Assembly: GCA_039105265.1 (NCBI GenBank)
Contig: JAPFFF010000005.1
Location: 7,425,501-7,489,500, forward strand
Length of the DNA stretch: 64,000 nt
Reading direction: 5' to 3'
Source: Tritrichomonas musculus
Lineage: Eukaryota; Parabasalia; Tritrichomonadida; Tritrichomonadidae
In this document: positions 1-8,783 of the stretch, one piece after another
How positions within the stretch are numbered: the first letter of the stretch is position 1
Layout of the letters: every line of letters begins with the position of its first letter
Position numbers and translations under genes: made by a program
The notes under the pieces: model-generated
The model's database searches: none
Seen by the model: only the letters and a program-made list of their open reading frames with translations
Told to the model about the DNA's origin: nothing

Positions 1-744
1 TTGACTGATATAAATAATGATGGAATTCCTGATGTCGTTATATCCAATCGTAAAGGTGAACCAATGTTTGTCAATGGTTATACAACTAAAGCTAGCAATT
101 ATCCTGAAACATTAGCTTATTACAATAAATACCCAACTCGTGAAGATCGTCATAATCATTCATTCAATGATTTCAGAAAGCAATTGTATAATGTTACTTA
201 CGATGATGAAAACAGTAATGTTAGTTTACGTGGTAACGTTTCTTCTTTCAATAATAATCCAGTTGAGTTTGCGGGATATGATTTAACTAAATACAACGTT
301 AAACCACCAAAACGAATGTCTTCATATAATAGATTCCGTAAATATGTAGCTGGTCCATTCATTGATGGTGCTCTTCAAATTTGTGAAGTTCCGAAGAAAT
401 TAAGGTTACAAGTTTCTGCAAAAGCTATTGCTGACTTTTGGAATACAACAGTTCTTCAACCATTGTATACAAAATATGGTGTCACTAATGAAAAATCTGC
501 TGCAAAAATTAAGAAATCACGTGCTGGTGAAATTGATCAAACCGTTGATGATATGATATTCAGACTCAATTACACTAATGATCAATGGAGTGAAGATCAG
601 AAAACTGCATTAACTCATGACGTTACTACTACATTAACTCAATTAGTTGAACGAGCGCATCAGAATGCATTAATGAATAACCCTGCTTATCAACGTGAAG
701 GAGGAGAATTCATGATACCAAATGCTTTAGCACCACCACAATAA
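1..744 (+). CDS. Maverick protein with EF-hand-like loop, 5'-truncated
   Basis: The frame is open at the window edge and no ATG start is visible, so this is the C-terminal 247 residues of a longer or edge-clipped protein. The first residues contain a D-x-N-x-D-G-x-x-D calcium-loop-like motif (DINNDGIPD). The rest is polar and predicted mixed, with a helical stretch around residues 125-230 and no membrane segment. It sits just upstream of the packaging ATPase on the same strand, among virion genes, so a structural or packaging role is plausible, but I do not recognise the family. The calcium-loop motif recurs in the candidate minor capsid protein at 4395, which hints that both belong to the particle. 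Confidence 0.6.
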   Translation: MTDINNDGIPDVVISNRKGEPMFVNGYTTKASNYPETLAYYNKYPTREDRHNHSFNDFRKQLYNVTYDDENSNVSLRGNVSSFNNNPVEFAGYDLTKYNVKPPKRMSSYNRFRKYVAGPFIDGALQICEVPKKLRLQVSAKAIADFWNTTVLQPLYTKYGVTNEKSAAKIKKSRAGEIDQTVDDMIFRLNYTNDQWSEDQKTALTHDVTTTLTQLVERAHQNALMNNPAYQREGGEFMIPNALAPPQ

Positions 745-792
745 ATTCATTCTGAATCACTGTATTAACCATTAAGCTCAATAATTAATGTT

Positions 793-817
793 TATTTTTG
801 ATGAAAACGCATTTATG
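793..817 (+). promoter_or_regulatory. Maverick promoter block of the ATPase gene
   Basis: TATTTTT at 793-799 followed by an ACGCATTTATG box ending on the ATG at 815. The same TATTTTT plus CG-containing box abutting the ATG stands before other genes of the element. It overlaps the first codons of the longer frame beginning at 788, which is why I prefer the start at 815. Confidence 0.45.
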
Positions 818-1672
818 ACAACAGAACCTTCATACAATTTATCATTCATTAGAGACAAAGTTAATGATACATTAAAGTCCAAATCTAATGAAACCAGTAA
901 TTCATTAATTAAACCAATACATCAAGATATCAAAGTTCGTTACAATTCAGTGAATGTCATTGTTGGCAAACAATCATTGGGCAAAACAGTGATAGCATTA
1001 GAGGAAATCATTAAGATATCTCTATTAAATACACATCATTTATTGATTTACGTTACTAAAAACGGTGATGAAAACGATAAATCCTTTCAATCATTGAAGC
1101 AAATGATTCGAATGCCTTATGTCACCATTAGTGAAAAGGATTCAGTTGAATTCATTAAAACTCTCATTGCTGCAAAGAATCTATACTATCTCATTCTCCG
1201 TGAACATTTAGAAGACAAAATCATTGATGAACAACGTGAAGCTTTATTCGATGCTTTACACATTAATGACGGCTTACAGCCAGGACAAAGTCCCTTCAGT
1301 AAACCTTACTTACACACAATCGTTCTATTTGATGATATTAGTAACAGTAAATTGTTTTCATCAGAGGAATCATTCTTTAGTCAACAAATTCGTCGTTGCA
1401 GACATACAAACATTACTTACTTCTTACTCATTCAAGGATGGAAAGGCATTAAACCTCACATTAAGAATGAAATCACAACGTTATTCATATTTCCATGCTT
1501 CAACAAACAACAATTGCACTTCATTTATTCACAATCAGCGTCTAATCTTGATTTTGATGAATTCTATGCACTATATCAACGATTGCTTTCGATCAAAAAT
1601 ATAAAGCCAGACAGTCATCCTTACATGTATGTAAATGTAACTGAAGGAGGAGAGACAGTAATTCAAGAATGA
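815..1672 (+). CDS. A32-like (FtsK/HerA) DNA packaging ATPase
   Basis: About 285 residues with a P-loop GKQSLGKT at residues 51-58 and a Walker B strand ending in DD at residues 173-174 (IVLFDD). A following block (RRCRHTNITYFLLIQGW) resembles the sensor region of viral packaging ATPases. In Polintons and other double jelly-roll viruses this enzyme pumps the genome into the capsid, consistent with its position close to the capsid genes. An in-frame ATG at 788 would add nine residues; I chose 815 because the element's TATTTTT promoter motif overlaps the extra codons. A surface-loop stretch (LQPGQSPFSKP) is encoded by two adjacent small perfect hairpins at 1271-1293, a pattern that recurs elsewhere in the element. 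Confidence 0.85.
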   Translation: MTTEPSYNLSFIRDKVNDTLKSKSNETSNSLIKPIHQDIKVRYNSVNVIVGKQSLGKTVIALEEIIKISLLNTHHLLIYVTKNGDENDKSFQSLKQMIRMPYVTISEKDSVEFIKTLIAAKNLYYLILREHLEDKIIDEQREALFDALHINDGLQPGQSPFSKPYLHTIVLFDDISNSKLFSSEESFFSQQIRRCRHTNITYFLLIQGWKGIKPHIKNEITTLFIFPCFNKQQLHFIYSQSASNLDFDEFYALYQRLLSIKNIKPDSHPYMYVNVTEGGETVIQE

Positions 1673-1682
1673 ACAATGAACC

Positions 1683-2021
1683 TTAACTAAAGTGTTTATT
1701 AACGATTTCAATCAATTGATTCATTCGATCTTTAATTTCTTCATATTCACTCTGCAACTCATCAATTCTATCCCTTAATTCATCAACAGACGAAGCTTGT
1801 TTATCTATCCTTTTCTTCGCTGCATAATCAGTTCTGAGCATTAATGTACCTTGTATTCTAGTTATTCGATACCCATCAATCTTGAACATCTTATTCAACT
1901 TATGAGTCGTTAGTTTATCAATTTCATCCTTATTCTTCATGTAATATATATTGAACTCATCTGGTGTATCGAATTCTTTAATAACATTCTTAACTGGTTC
2001 CAACACCTTAATCTCTGACAT
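1683..2021 (-). CDS. Maverick hypothetical protein with C-terminal coiled coil
   Basis: A 112-residue protein transcribed toward the ATPase gene, whose stop lies only about 10 bp away (convergent). The N-terminal 65 residues look globular; residues about 70-108 form a charged heptad-like coiled coil (VDELRDRIDELQSEYEEIK). There is no membrane segment and no motif I recognise. It shares a 60-bp divergent promoter region with the small membrane protein gene at 2085, with a palindromic AAAAATATTTTT between them. A small oligomeric virion or regulatory protein is possible. Function unknown. Confidence 0.6.
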   Translation of the reverse strand: MSEIKVLEPVKNVIKEFDTPDEFNIYYMKNKDEIDKLTTHKLNKMFKIDGYRITRIQGTLMLRTDYAAKKRIDKQASSVDELRDRIDELQSEYEEIKDRMNQLIEIVNKHFS

Positions 2022-2039
2022 AAATATTTGGTCTTAAGT

Positions 2040-2051
2040 AAAAATATTTTT
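2040..2051. promoter_or_regulatory. Palindromic core of a divergent Maverick promoter
   Basis: AAAAATATTTTT reads TATTTTT on both strands and lies between the genes starting at 2021 (minus) and 2085 (plus). It therefore supplies the element's TATTTTT motif to both directions at once. Confidence 0.4.
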
Positions 2052-2084
2052 GATTTAGTTCAAAAGAATCTTCGATTCGAGACT

Positions 2085-2225
2085 ATGTCTATGTTGTACA
2101 TCAGTGTTATATTAACATGTTTGACCGTTATTGAGTTCGCTAATCTTGTCATTAGAGTGATGAAATTGATACCTGAACCTGATCCTGAATTGACAGATGA
2201 AATGCGTGCCCGATTGTATTCCTAA
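2085..2225 (+). CDS. Small single-span membrane protein of the Maverick
   Basis: A 46-residue protein starting at the first true ATG (residues MSMLYISVILTCLTVIEFANL); the open frame extends upstream to about 2028 but without another ATG. Residues 3-24 form one hydrophobic span, followed by an acidic and proline-containing tail ending MRARLYS. TATTTTT lies about 40 bp upstream. Tiny membrane proteins are common in Polintons and virophages, where they may sit in an internal membrane or aid exit, but I cannot name a family. Its size makes the call moderate; open frame, promoter motif and tight spacing support it. Confidence 0.5.
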   Translation: MSMLYISVILTCLTVIEFANLVIRVMKLIPEPDPELTDEMRARLYS

Positions 2226-2259
2226 TGATAATTTTCAATCCATTCATCCATTAATCATT

Positions 2260-2550
2260 CTACTTCAATAAAGGTACATTAAACATACCGGGTTTATATC
2301 TCGGATCCTCAACTTTAGCATTAACCATATTTGAATATTTACTGATTTGTCCACCAGCTTGATTAACAACATTACCCCATTGATTTAGAACTTTACCTTT
2401 ATCACCACCAATTACAGAACCAACTGCTCCTAATGCAGGCGCAACAACTGTTTGAGCTACTTGACCAACCTTTCGTGCAATCGGTAACACTTTTCTAAAG
2501 CCATTCTTAATTTTCTCACCTAATTTCTTAAACCAGCTACCAAAAGCCAT
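2260..2550 (-). CDS. Membrane-active-looking virion peptide, paralogue A (MAFGSWFKKLG family)
   Basis: About 96 residues. The N-terminus MAFGSWFKKLGEKIKNGF is a cationic amphipathic helix, followed by a small-residue hydrophobic stretch (VAPALGAVGSVIGG, about residues 35-52) and a polar C-terminus. The first 11 residues are identical to those of the 79-residue protein at 9574, so the two are paralogues. An upstream in-frame ATG at 2562 would add four residues, but the shared start and the ACCAAATGG/AGCAAATGG context favour 2550. The design, an amphipathic helix plus Gly/Ala-rich segment, recalls adenovirus pVI-type membrane-lytic minor capsid proteins; that comparison is inference. The gene is divergent to the major capsid gene, only 53 bp away. 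Confidence 0.65.
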   Translation of the reverse strand: MAFGSWFKKLGEKIKNGFRKVLPIARKVGQVAQTVVAPALGAVGSVIGGDKGKVLNQWGNVVNQAGGQISKYSNMVNAKVEDPRYKPGMFNVPLLK

Positions 2551-2584
2551 TTGGTTTTGCATAAAAAATTTAATCGTTCATTCA

Positions 2585-2606
2585 TATTTTTACTCACTCG
2601 CAAATG
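2585..2606 (+). promoter_or_regulatory. Maverick promoter block of the capsid gene
   Basis: TATTTTT at 2585-2591, then ACTCACTCGCAAATG ending with the start codon at 2604. The same layout occurs at 4377-4397 and 4971-4996 and, in reverse orientation with CACCAACGAAA, before the polymerase gene. Confidence 0.5.
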
Positions 2607-4328
2607 TCGTATCAAAACGCTCAATTTAAGAATACAGGTAATGATGAAGGTGATGTTCTCGATTTCTTCAACGATACATTACGTAATTTAGTACAGAAAA
2701 ATGGTGGTGATAATACTTTCTCATTCGTTACTGAAGAATTTCAAAACAAAGATGCTCCAATGCCAATAGGTACAAAAACTCGCATGAAATTAACTCATTC
2801 AGGTCATACAATTAGTCAAATCGAAAAAGGATTCATAACAATGAAGATCGATTTTTCAGTTAAATTTCAGGATCCAATTTATGCTAATGCATTTGATTTA
2901 GACACTGAAGGACTCAATCGTATATTCATTGGATTCAAAGATGCTGTTGAAATCATTGAAGATTGTAGATTTTGGGTTGATGGTAAACTTGTTGAAACAT
3001 ATCGTCAAGATCAATTAATTCGTGAATCATTTGCATACAATGCTATCCGTGCTAGAGAAGTCAAAATTGCATCACCAAAAGCTCATTCATTATGGGAGAA
3101 AGTTTCTAAATACTTACCGGGTGTATGTGGTGTTTACATTCCATTGAGACAATTTGCAAATAACGCTATTGTACCAGTTCAAATGGAATTAGTTATACCA
3201 TTCACTGATCAATTAGCATTACAAGCATGGCGTTTATATCCAAATCGAATTTTAGGTGAAGTTGAAGAAGAAATACGTACATCATTGGAAGCGTTAGTTT
3301 GGTGTCAAGTTGATCCACTTGCCGTTGCTGATGTTTTAAGATTCATGGATTATGAAGTTAATGCACTCTATTACACACCAACTATTTGCCCAATTACTAC
3401 TCACTTTACTCAAATCAATCGTCCAGCCAAAATTGTTACCAAAATTGAAGAAAAAGGTGAAGATGAAGAAGGTGGAGATGGTGTTACTACATTTACTGGA
3501 GTTAGTGTTGTTGATAAGAAGTTTAATTTATGGCATATCAAACAAAATACACTTCAATTAGCCAGTAATGGATTCATTCGAATTGCTAGAACTAATTGCG
3601 CGGGATTTGGTGTTAAGCATGAAGTTGTTTTGGGATTAATGGAAACACTTAAGGAACCAATTATTGTACCAGCTCAAGAATTAACTCGTGAAATATTTGA
3701 AGGATTACCAACTGCTAATGGTCTTGAAGTATCTAAATCTGTTCCATTAAGAAATGCAACTAATATTACAATGATGTTCCCTCGTAATCCTAAAGATTGT
3801 ACAGTATTTCAGAACATCGTTTATGAAAAATGTCAATTAACTGTCAATAAAAAGCTATACCCAGATACGGCATTTGATACAACATTTGATGGACGATTCA
3901 TTCAATATCAATTAATTGCAAATGAATTAGATGGATATATTGAAGCTACTGATGAATTCGTTAGATCAATCTCATTACCGCTTAACAAAAGTCCTGAAAA
4001 TGGTGGTGCGAGATATAAAAGTAGTTCCGCTGCTGATAATACTAGCTTTGGCATTAACTTTCAACTTGAACGAGGTAATTCTGGTTATGTGTTTGATGGA
4101 ATCGATACTGGCTCTCAATCAATTACAATTACATTCAGAGGTAGTCCAATGTGTAAAGGTAATTTTGATACTTACTTTAATCCTGAAGTTGCTGATGACG
4201 GAACTGTTGACACTAATACTCATCCTCCTCAACCAGAAATGTGGATTTGTTCAGATACTTATTGGACTTGGTCAATTCAAGATGGTGTTAAATATCATCC
4301 AACAGGTATTCCATTAGGATATGAATGA
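2604..4328 (+). CDS. Major capsid protein (double jelly-roll, Polinton type)
   Basis: A 574-residue soluble protein of the size and position expected for the Polinton hexon-like capsid protein, next to the candidate penton gene. The N-terminus (residues 10-60) is polar; two beta-rich halves, about residues 60-270 and 290-560, are separated by an acidic Gly-rich loop (KGEDEEGGDGV near residue 285). In this group three copies form a pseudo-hexagonal capsomer. The assignment rests on context and overall character, including motifs like FWVDGKLVETYRQDQLIRESF, not on a profile search. Its start carries the TATTTTTACTCACTCGCAAATG promoter block, ATG included. It shares a short divergent promoter with the paralogue A peptide. 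Confidence 0.8.
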   Translation: MSYQNAQFKNTGNDEGDVLDFFNDTLRNLVQKNGGDNTFSFVTEEFQNKDAPMPIGTKTRMKLTHSGHTISQIEKGFITMKIDFSVKFQDPIYANAFDLDTEGLNRIFIGFKDAVEIIEDCRFWVDGKLVETYRQDQLIRESFAYNAIRAREVKIASPKAHSLWEKVSKYLPGVCGVYIPLRQFANNAIVPVQMELVIPFTDQLALQAWRLYPNRILGEVEEEIRTSLEALVWCQVDPLAVADVLRFMDYEVNALYYTPTICPITTHFTQINRPAKIVTKIEEKGEDEEGGDGVTTFTGVSVVDKKFNLWHIKQNTLQLASNGFIRIARTNCAGFGVKHEVVLGLMETLKEPIIVPAQELTREIFEGLPTANGLEVSKSVPLRNATNITMMFPRNPKDCTVFQNIVYEKCQLTVNKKLYPDTAFDTTFDGRFIQYQLIANELDGYIEATDEFVRSISLPLNKSPENGGARYKSSSAADNTSFGINFQLERGNSGYVFDGIDTGSQSITITFRGSPMCKGNFDTYFNPEVADDGTVDTNTHPPQPEMWICSDTYWTWSIQDGVKYHPTGIPLGYE

Positions 4329-4376
4329 GTTTCCTTTAGACGTTGTCCATGAATTAACCCAATACATCCTTTAATA

Positions 4377-4397
4377 TATTTTTGTTTATCGTAAATG
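4377..4397 (+). promoter_or_regulatory. Maverick promoter block of the minor capsid gene
   Basis: TATTTTT at 4377-4383 then GTTTATCGTAAATG. It is preceded by AATACATCCTTTA, which recurs as AATACATCGTTTA before the fibre gene, and the stop-side GAATGAGTTTC is repeated too, so the two intergenic regions look like copies of one module. Confidence 0.45.
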
Positions 4398-4883
4398 TCA
4401 ATTCGACGTAATCCAAGTAAATTAAGGAATATATCTTCAAATTTTAATCCTAAACGTGGCCACACAATTGATGATGCTATTGATTTAAACGGTGATGGGA
4501 TCATTGATGAGTACGAAAGACAAATGGCTAATATTCAAAACACTGATCCGGTCATTAAAACATACTACATTACTCGTGATTATGAAAACACATTACCGCC
4601 TGAATTTGTGAACTCCAATAATGATAGATATATTTCATTTCAATACTGCAGAGCTACATGCAAGCATTATTTAGATGGTGAAACTGAAGTTCATTGTTCA
4701 TTTATTCCACGTGATGAATATTGTGATTCATTAGTTTGGTACGCTAATTTAGTCCCACCTGATGATAACCGAAAATATGAAATCATTTCACGTAGTAATA
4801 CATTCAAAGTTTGGTTCACTGATGCAGAAGGTAAACGTATTACACCAGATAACTTCACATTGTTCCTCAAGTTAGAGTACTAG
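4395..4883 (+). CDS. Candidate minor capsid (penton-like) protein with an EF-hand loop
   Basis: A 162-residue protein encoded directly after the major capsid gene, the usual place for the single jelly-roll penton protein of Polintons. Residues 30-41 (DLNGDGIIDEYE) are a textbook EF-hand loop with ligands at loop positions 1, 3, 5, 9 and 12. The following 115 residues are beta-rich with four Cys (FQYCRATCKHY, EVHCSF, EYCDSL) and end in FTLFLKLEY, fitting a small beta-sandwich. The penton role is inferred from position and length; the calcium-loop N-terminus is directly visible and unexpected. The gene has its own promoter block (TATTTTTGTTTATCGTAAATG). Confidence 0.55.
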   Translation: MSIRRNPSKLRNISSNFNPKRGHTIDDAIDLNGDGIIDEYERQMANIQNTDPVIKTYYITRDYENTLPPEFVNSNNDRYISFQYCRATCKHYLDGETEVHCSFIPRDEYCDSLVWYANLVPPDDNRKYEIISRSNTFKVWFTDAEGKRITPDNFTLFLKLEY

Positions 4884-4887
4884 CGTA

Positions 4888-4921
4888 GAGTTTGCCATAG
4901 GCTCAAACTCAGAATGAGTTT
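4888..4921. repeat. Competing hairpins after the minor capsid gene
   Basis: GAGTTTG (4888-4894) pairs perfectly with CAAACTC (4904-4910), and AAACTC (4905-4910) pairs with GAGTTT (4916-4921), so the central arm can form either of two stems. An AGTACTAGCGTAG direct repeat lies at 4876 and again near 4931. This could be a 3' end or processing signal between two late genes. Confidence 0.4.
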
Positions 4922-4970
4922 CTTTACGACAGTACTAGCGTAGCTTCGAATGCTAATGAAATACATCGTT

Positions 4971-4996
4971 TATTTTTCTTTAGTGATTCACAAATG
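4971..4996 (+). promoter_or_regulatory. Maverick promoter block of the fibre gene
   Basis: TATTTTT at 4971-4977, then CTTTAGTGATTCACAAATG with the start codon at 4994. Confidence 0.5.
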
Positions 4997-7900
4997 ACTG
5001 GAATACTTACAAAACAAAACGCTATTGATCAAGCATTAATTGGTGGTAAAGGTGGTGAACTTACTGAAAACGGATTAATTCAATCATTACATGTTTTTCA
5101 TGATGCTACATTTGATGGACCAACTAAATTTGAAGCATTTGATGGTGCTAGTGTTACATTTAAGTCTCAGCCAATGTTTGAAAAAGATATAAACGTTAAT
5201 GTTGATGGTGAAATAGTAACAATGGGAATACTTCAGGAGAATGATAGAAAGCTTGAATTTGCTATTGAATGTGCATCAGATGCTATTAGTTCAGTGGATA
5301 GAAGATATGATGAAGTCATTAAAGCTTTTAATGAAAACATTGATGATATAACTAATTCAATTAATGCACATTTGGACCAAAATCCAGATATCAACAATAA
5401 CAATAACAATAATGATGCATCAACGTTTAACCTTAATGCCAAAGTAACAACTCGTGACATTAATATTGAGCCTTCACCGGAACCTGACATTGATGAAACA
5501 CCAGTTACAATTAATGATGTGAATATTGTTATGGGAACTCTAAAGACAAGCATTAATGAATCGTTAACTCATTTTGAAACTAATGATCAAAACATATATC
5601 AAAAAACGTTAGAACATGATGATCAAATTAAGATTTTAGATAAAGGATTTCATTTAGTGAATGATGCTTTGGACTCATTTAATGAATCAATCACAAACAT
5701 TAATGCAGCCATTGATGAAAATGAATCTGAAATTACTAAATTGAAAAATGATATTGTAGATATTAATGAAGACGTTGATGATCTTAATGAAACCATTTCA
5801 GTATTGAGTAACACTAAATTGAATCCATCAGATTTGGATGATGCTAAAGATGAACTTAATGCTTCAATTAATGCTTTGAATTCAAAACTCGAATCAGATT
5901 ATGCATTAAAGACTGAAGTTAATGCTGTCAATGATAAATTCAGTAATTATACAAACACTAATGATTTGAGTAAGAACTATGCATTGAAGACTGAAGTTAA
6001 TGCTGTCAATGATAAATTCAGTAATTATACAAACACTAATGATTTGAGTAAGAACTATGCATTGAAGACTGAAGTTAATGCTGTCAATGATAAATTCAGT
6101 AATTACGATACTAAGACTGAAATCAATGAATTACTTACACCTATTAATGAAAGTTTAACATCAGCTTCATCAAACATTAAATCATTAACTGAACGAATCA
6201 ATGGTTTACAATCAACAACTGATACATTAGATAACTATGCATTGAAGACTGAAGTTAATGCTGTCAATAACAAGTTCAGTAATTACACTACTACAAATGA
6301 TTTGAGTAAGAACTATGCATTGAAGACTGAAGTTAATGCTGTCGATAACAAGTTCAGTAATTACACTACTACAAATGATTTGAGTAAGAACTATGCATTG
6401 AAGACTGAAGTTAATGCTGTCAATGATCAATTTAATACATCAATATCGACCATTAACACAACATTAACAAACAAAGCTGACAAATCATCGTTAGACACAT
6501 TAGCTACAAATGATGAACTAACAACTGTTGATGATAAAGTTGATAAATTGCAATCATCATTAAAAGCATTAGTTGATCAAATTCAATTACTTGATAGATC
6601 TCAAGAAAAACATTTAGATAATAATCCATCCATTAATTATAGTACTAATTCTGAAATTGATGAAACTACTCCAGTAACATATTCAAGACAAAGAACTAGA
6701 GCAGCTACACAAAATATAGAAAATGAACGGTCATCCAAAGAGATAAATGATACTGTTGTAAATGATGTAATGGTTGATTGGATTACCACAATGAATGATT
6801 CATTTAACCATTTTGAGGAAAACGATGAAAATTTGATGAATAAATTCAATAATTACTATACATCTGATGAATCTGATAACAAATATGCAACCAAAAATGA
6901 TATAGCTAATAATTATCCAACTAAATCATCAATCACATCATCACTTACTGACACAATTGGACAATTTATGAAGAATGAATTGAAATCCGTTAATTATGGC
7001 AATTTAGCCCAAAAATATTTAGATTGTATGACATTTCTTGATTCGGAATTCAATTTACAATTCAAAGATGTATTACCTGCTAATGCTAAATATGTTATAA
7101 TTCATTATTATGATGAAGGTAATTACGCTGGATATGTATTGGTAATTAAATGTATACCACCATATTTGGGAACATTAATGATATATTCACTTACAAGCAA
7201 TAACGGTACATTAAATGATTACAAGATTATGAATAACATTGATGTGAAAATATCTCATAATGATTCAGTCAAAAAAGATGTCCTTGAAGTTCAAGCATAT
7301 TATTCATTTATTGATGTAGGTCGTTATGATGATCCTATTCAAAATAGTATACTAAACAGATTTATGTATTTCAATATTGTTGAATCTGATGATGAATTAG
7401 CGTATAGTGATTTGATGGGTTCATTAATGAATTTTGGTAACACGTATAACAACAATCGATATATTAAAGCTAATTATCCAACTAAATCATCGTTATCTGA
7501 ATCATTTGTGAGTATATTTACTGAATTTATTAATCATGACAGAACTACTTACAATCATGTTAATGATTTAAAGAAGTACTTAGATTACTTTCAAATGTTA
7601 GAGGATATGACTAACTTCAGCTTTAAAGCGCCAATACCAGCTAACTCCAAATACTTAATTGCTTATTACTATATACCAAGTTGGGATAATTTCAGTTTTA
7701 TAGTAGTTGGTGATATCATTAACGGTACAGCTAAATTCATATTATTTGATGATAAGGGAATAATGGCTAACAGTAATGGAACAATTTCATTCTTTAACAA
7801 TAACGGAGTAAATGAATTAGTATTTGATACTAGTTACCCAAGAGTTGATAGAGAAGAATTTCCATGGTTTGATGATCCAGTAAATGAAGAAGATCATCCA

Positions 7901-8782
7901 GAAGTATATAATAACTTCAAGTATTTCAAAATTATAGAATCAACTGATGAATTAGCTTATGGTCATTTAATGGGTTCATTAATGGATTTATTTGGTGAAT
8001 ATAAGTTAAGTGGATATGTTAAAACTAACGGTAATGCAACAATTAATGGAGTGACGACAATAACTTCTGCAACTTCAACTGTTCCTCTGAATGTGTATTC
8101 AACAAAAGGTGAGGATAGATGTAATATTAATTTCGGTATTTCACCTTCAGAGCATGCGTATATTCGTTATGCAAAAACAGTTAATACAGGTCAATCATTG
8201 TCATTAGTTATAGGTCCTTATGAATTCATAACATCAAACCTAAATAATAATACAAGAACTATTAAATTGCATTATGGCTCAACTATTACGGGTGATTTAA
8301 CTGTTTCTGGTAAGATATCATCAAATGGATCAAATACTGTTACTCATTATTGTCCAATTGAAGCTGGTGAAGAGATATCAGACTTTAAAGTTGGTAAACC
8401 TGTATTCTTATCCGGTCATGTGTATAAACGTATTGAAACCAAACGTGATGATAATGGACAACCAATTTATAAATGGATATCATCAACTGCAAATGATTCA
8501 ACTGATTGTATTTGTTCAGTCATTATTGATGGTTCATGGAAGGAATTCGTTGGTGTTATATCTGATGTTGATGAAGAGAATGGATGCATTACATTTGTAA
8601 GTCATGGAGATGTATTATTCTATGTTGATGATGCAAATCTATATCAAATCGGTGATGTTGTACTTTATGATGGCCGAATATTGGATGAAGAATATGCAAT
8701 GACATTAAAGATTCAACGATCAATTGTTGGAACAGTGATTTCAAAAATAAATGAACATACTTTAGCTGTATTCATGAGATAA
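4994..8782 (+). CDS. Large coiled-coil fibre protein of the Maverick
   Basis: A 1262-residue protein. Residues 1-100 look like an anchoring head; residues about 100-600 are rich in heptad-like Asn/Asp/Leu/Ile segments and include six copies of a 26-residue unit (NYALKTEVNAVNDKFSNY...) in two groups of three. Residues about 630-1000 hold two related copies of a globular module, each with YPTKSS(I/L) before it and LAY..LMGSLM at its end. The C-terminal 250 residues are beta-rich and Gly-containing (FKVGKPVFLSGHVYKR), like tail-spike or fibre tips. No signal peptide or membrane span is seen. Its position after the capsid genes suggests a vertex or surface fibre that contacts the host cell; function is inference by analogy with viral fibres. 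Confidence 0.7.
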   Translation: MTGILTKQNAIDQALIGGKGGELTENGLIQSLHVFHDATFDGPTKFEAFDGASVTFKSQPMFEKDINVNVDGEIVTMGILQENDRKLEFAIECASDAISSVDRRYDEVIKAFNENIDDITNSINAHLDQNPDINNNNNNNDASTFNLNAKVTTRDINIEPSPEPDIDETPVTINDVNIVMGTLKTSINESLTHFETNDQNIYQKTLEHDDQIKILDKGFHLVNDALDSFNESITNINAAIDENESEITKLKNDIVDINEDVDDLNETISVLSNTKLNPSDLDDAKDELNASINALNSKLESDYALKTEVNAVNDKFSNYTNTNDLSKNYALKTEVNAVNDKFSNYTNTNDLSKNYALKTEVNAVNDKFSNYDTKTEINELLTPINESLTSASSNIKSLTERINGLQSTTDTLDNYALKTEVNAVNNKFSNYTTTNDLSKNYALKTEVNAVDNKFSNYTTTNDLSKNYALKTEVNAVNDQFNTSISTINTTLTNKADKSSLDTLATNDELTTVDDKVDKLQSSLKALVDQIQLLDRSQEKHLDNNPSINYSTNSEIDETTPVTYSRQRTRAATQNIENERSSKEINDTVVNDVMVDWITTMNDSFNHFEENDENLMNKFNNYYTSDESDNKYATKNDIANNYPTKSSITSSLTDTIGQFMKNELKSVNYGNLAQKYLDCMTFLDSEFNLQFKDVLPANAKYVIIHYYDEGNYAGYVLVIKCIPPYLGTLMIYSLTSNNGTLNDYKIMNNIDVKISHNDSVKKDVLEVQAYYSFIDVGRYDDPIQNSILNRFMYFNIVESDDELAYSDLMGSLMNFGNTYNNNRYIKANYPTKSSLSESFVSIFTEFINHDRTTYNHVNDLKKYLDYFQMLEDMTNFSFKAPIPANSKYLIAYYYIPSWDNFSFIVVGDIINGTAKFILFDDKGIMANSNGTISFFNNNGVNELVFDTSYPRVDREEFPWFDDPVNEEDHPEVYNNFKYFKIIESTDELAYGHLMGSLMDLFGEYKLSGYVKTNGNATINGVTTITSATSTVPLNVYSTKGEDRCNINFGISPSEHAYIRYAKTVNTGQSLSLVIGPYEFITSNLNNNTRTIKLHYGSTITGDLTVSGKISSNGSNTVTHYCPIEAGEEISDFKVGKPVFLSGHVYKRIETKRDDNGQPIYKWISSTANDSTDCICSVIIDGSWKEFVGVISDVDEENGCITFVSHGDVLFYVDDANLYQIGDVVLYDGRILDEEYAMTLKIQRSIVGTVISKINEHTLAVFMR
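5901..6106 (+). repeat. 78-bp coding tandem repeat, first triplet
   Basis: Units begin at ATGCATT at 5901, 5979 and 6057, exactly 78 bp apart, each encoding the 26-residue unit ending NDLSK. The first two copies differ only at scattered third positions; the third diverges after about 50 bp. Confidence 0.9.
6237..6433 (+). repeat. 78-bp coding tandem repeat, second triplet
   Basis: The same unit recurs at 6237, 6315 and 6393 with 78-bp spacing and very few differences, including shared ones such as TACTACAAATGATTTGAG. The two triplets are separated by about 130 bp of non-repeat coding sequence. Confidence 0.9.
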
Positions 8783-8783
8783 A

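Noticed and set aside
788..814. Earlier ATG for the packaging ATPase
   Set aside because: The TATTTTT promoter motif overlaps these codons, so the transcript probably starts downstream; 815 is preferred.
4994..8782. Fibre protein as a bacterial contaminant tail fibre
   Set aside because: It lies between Maverick capsid and polymerase genes, uses the same promoter block and has the same codon bias.
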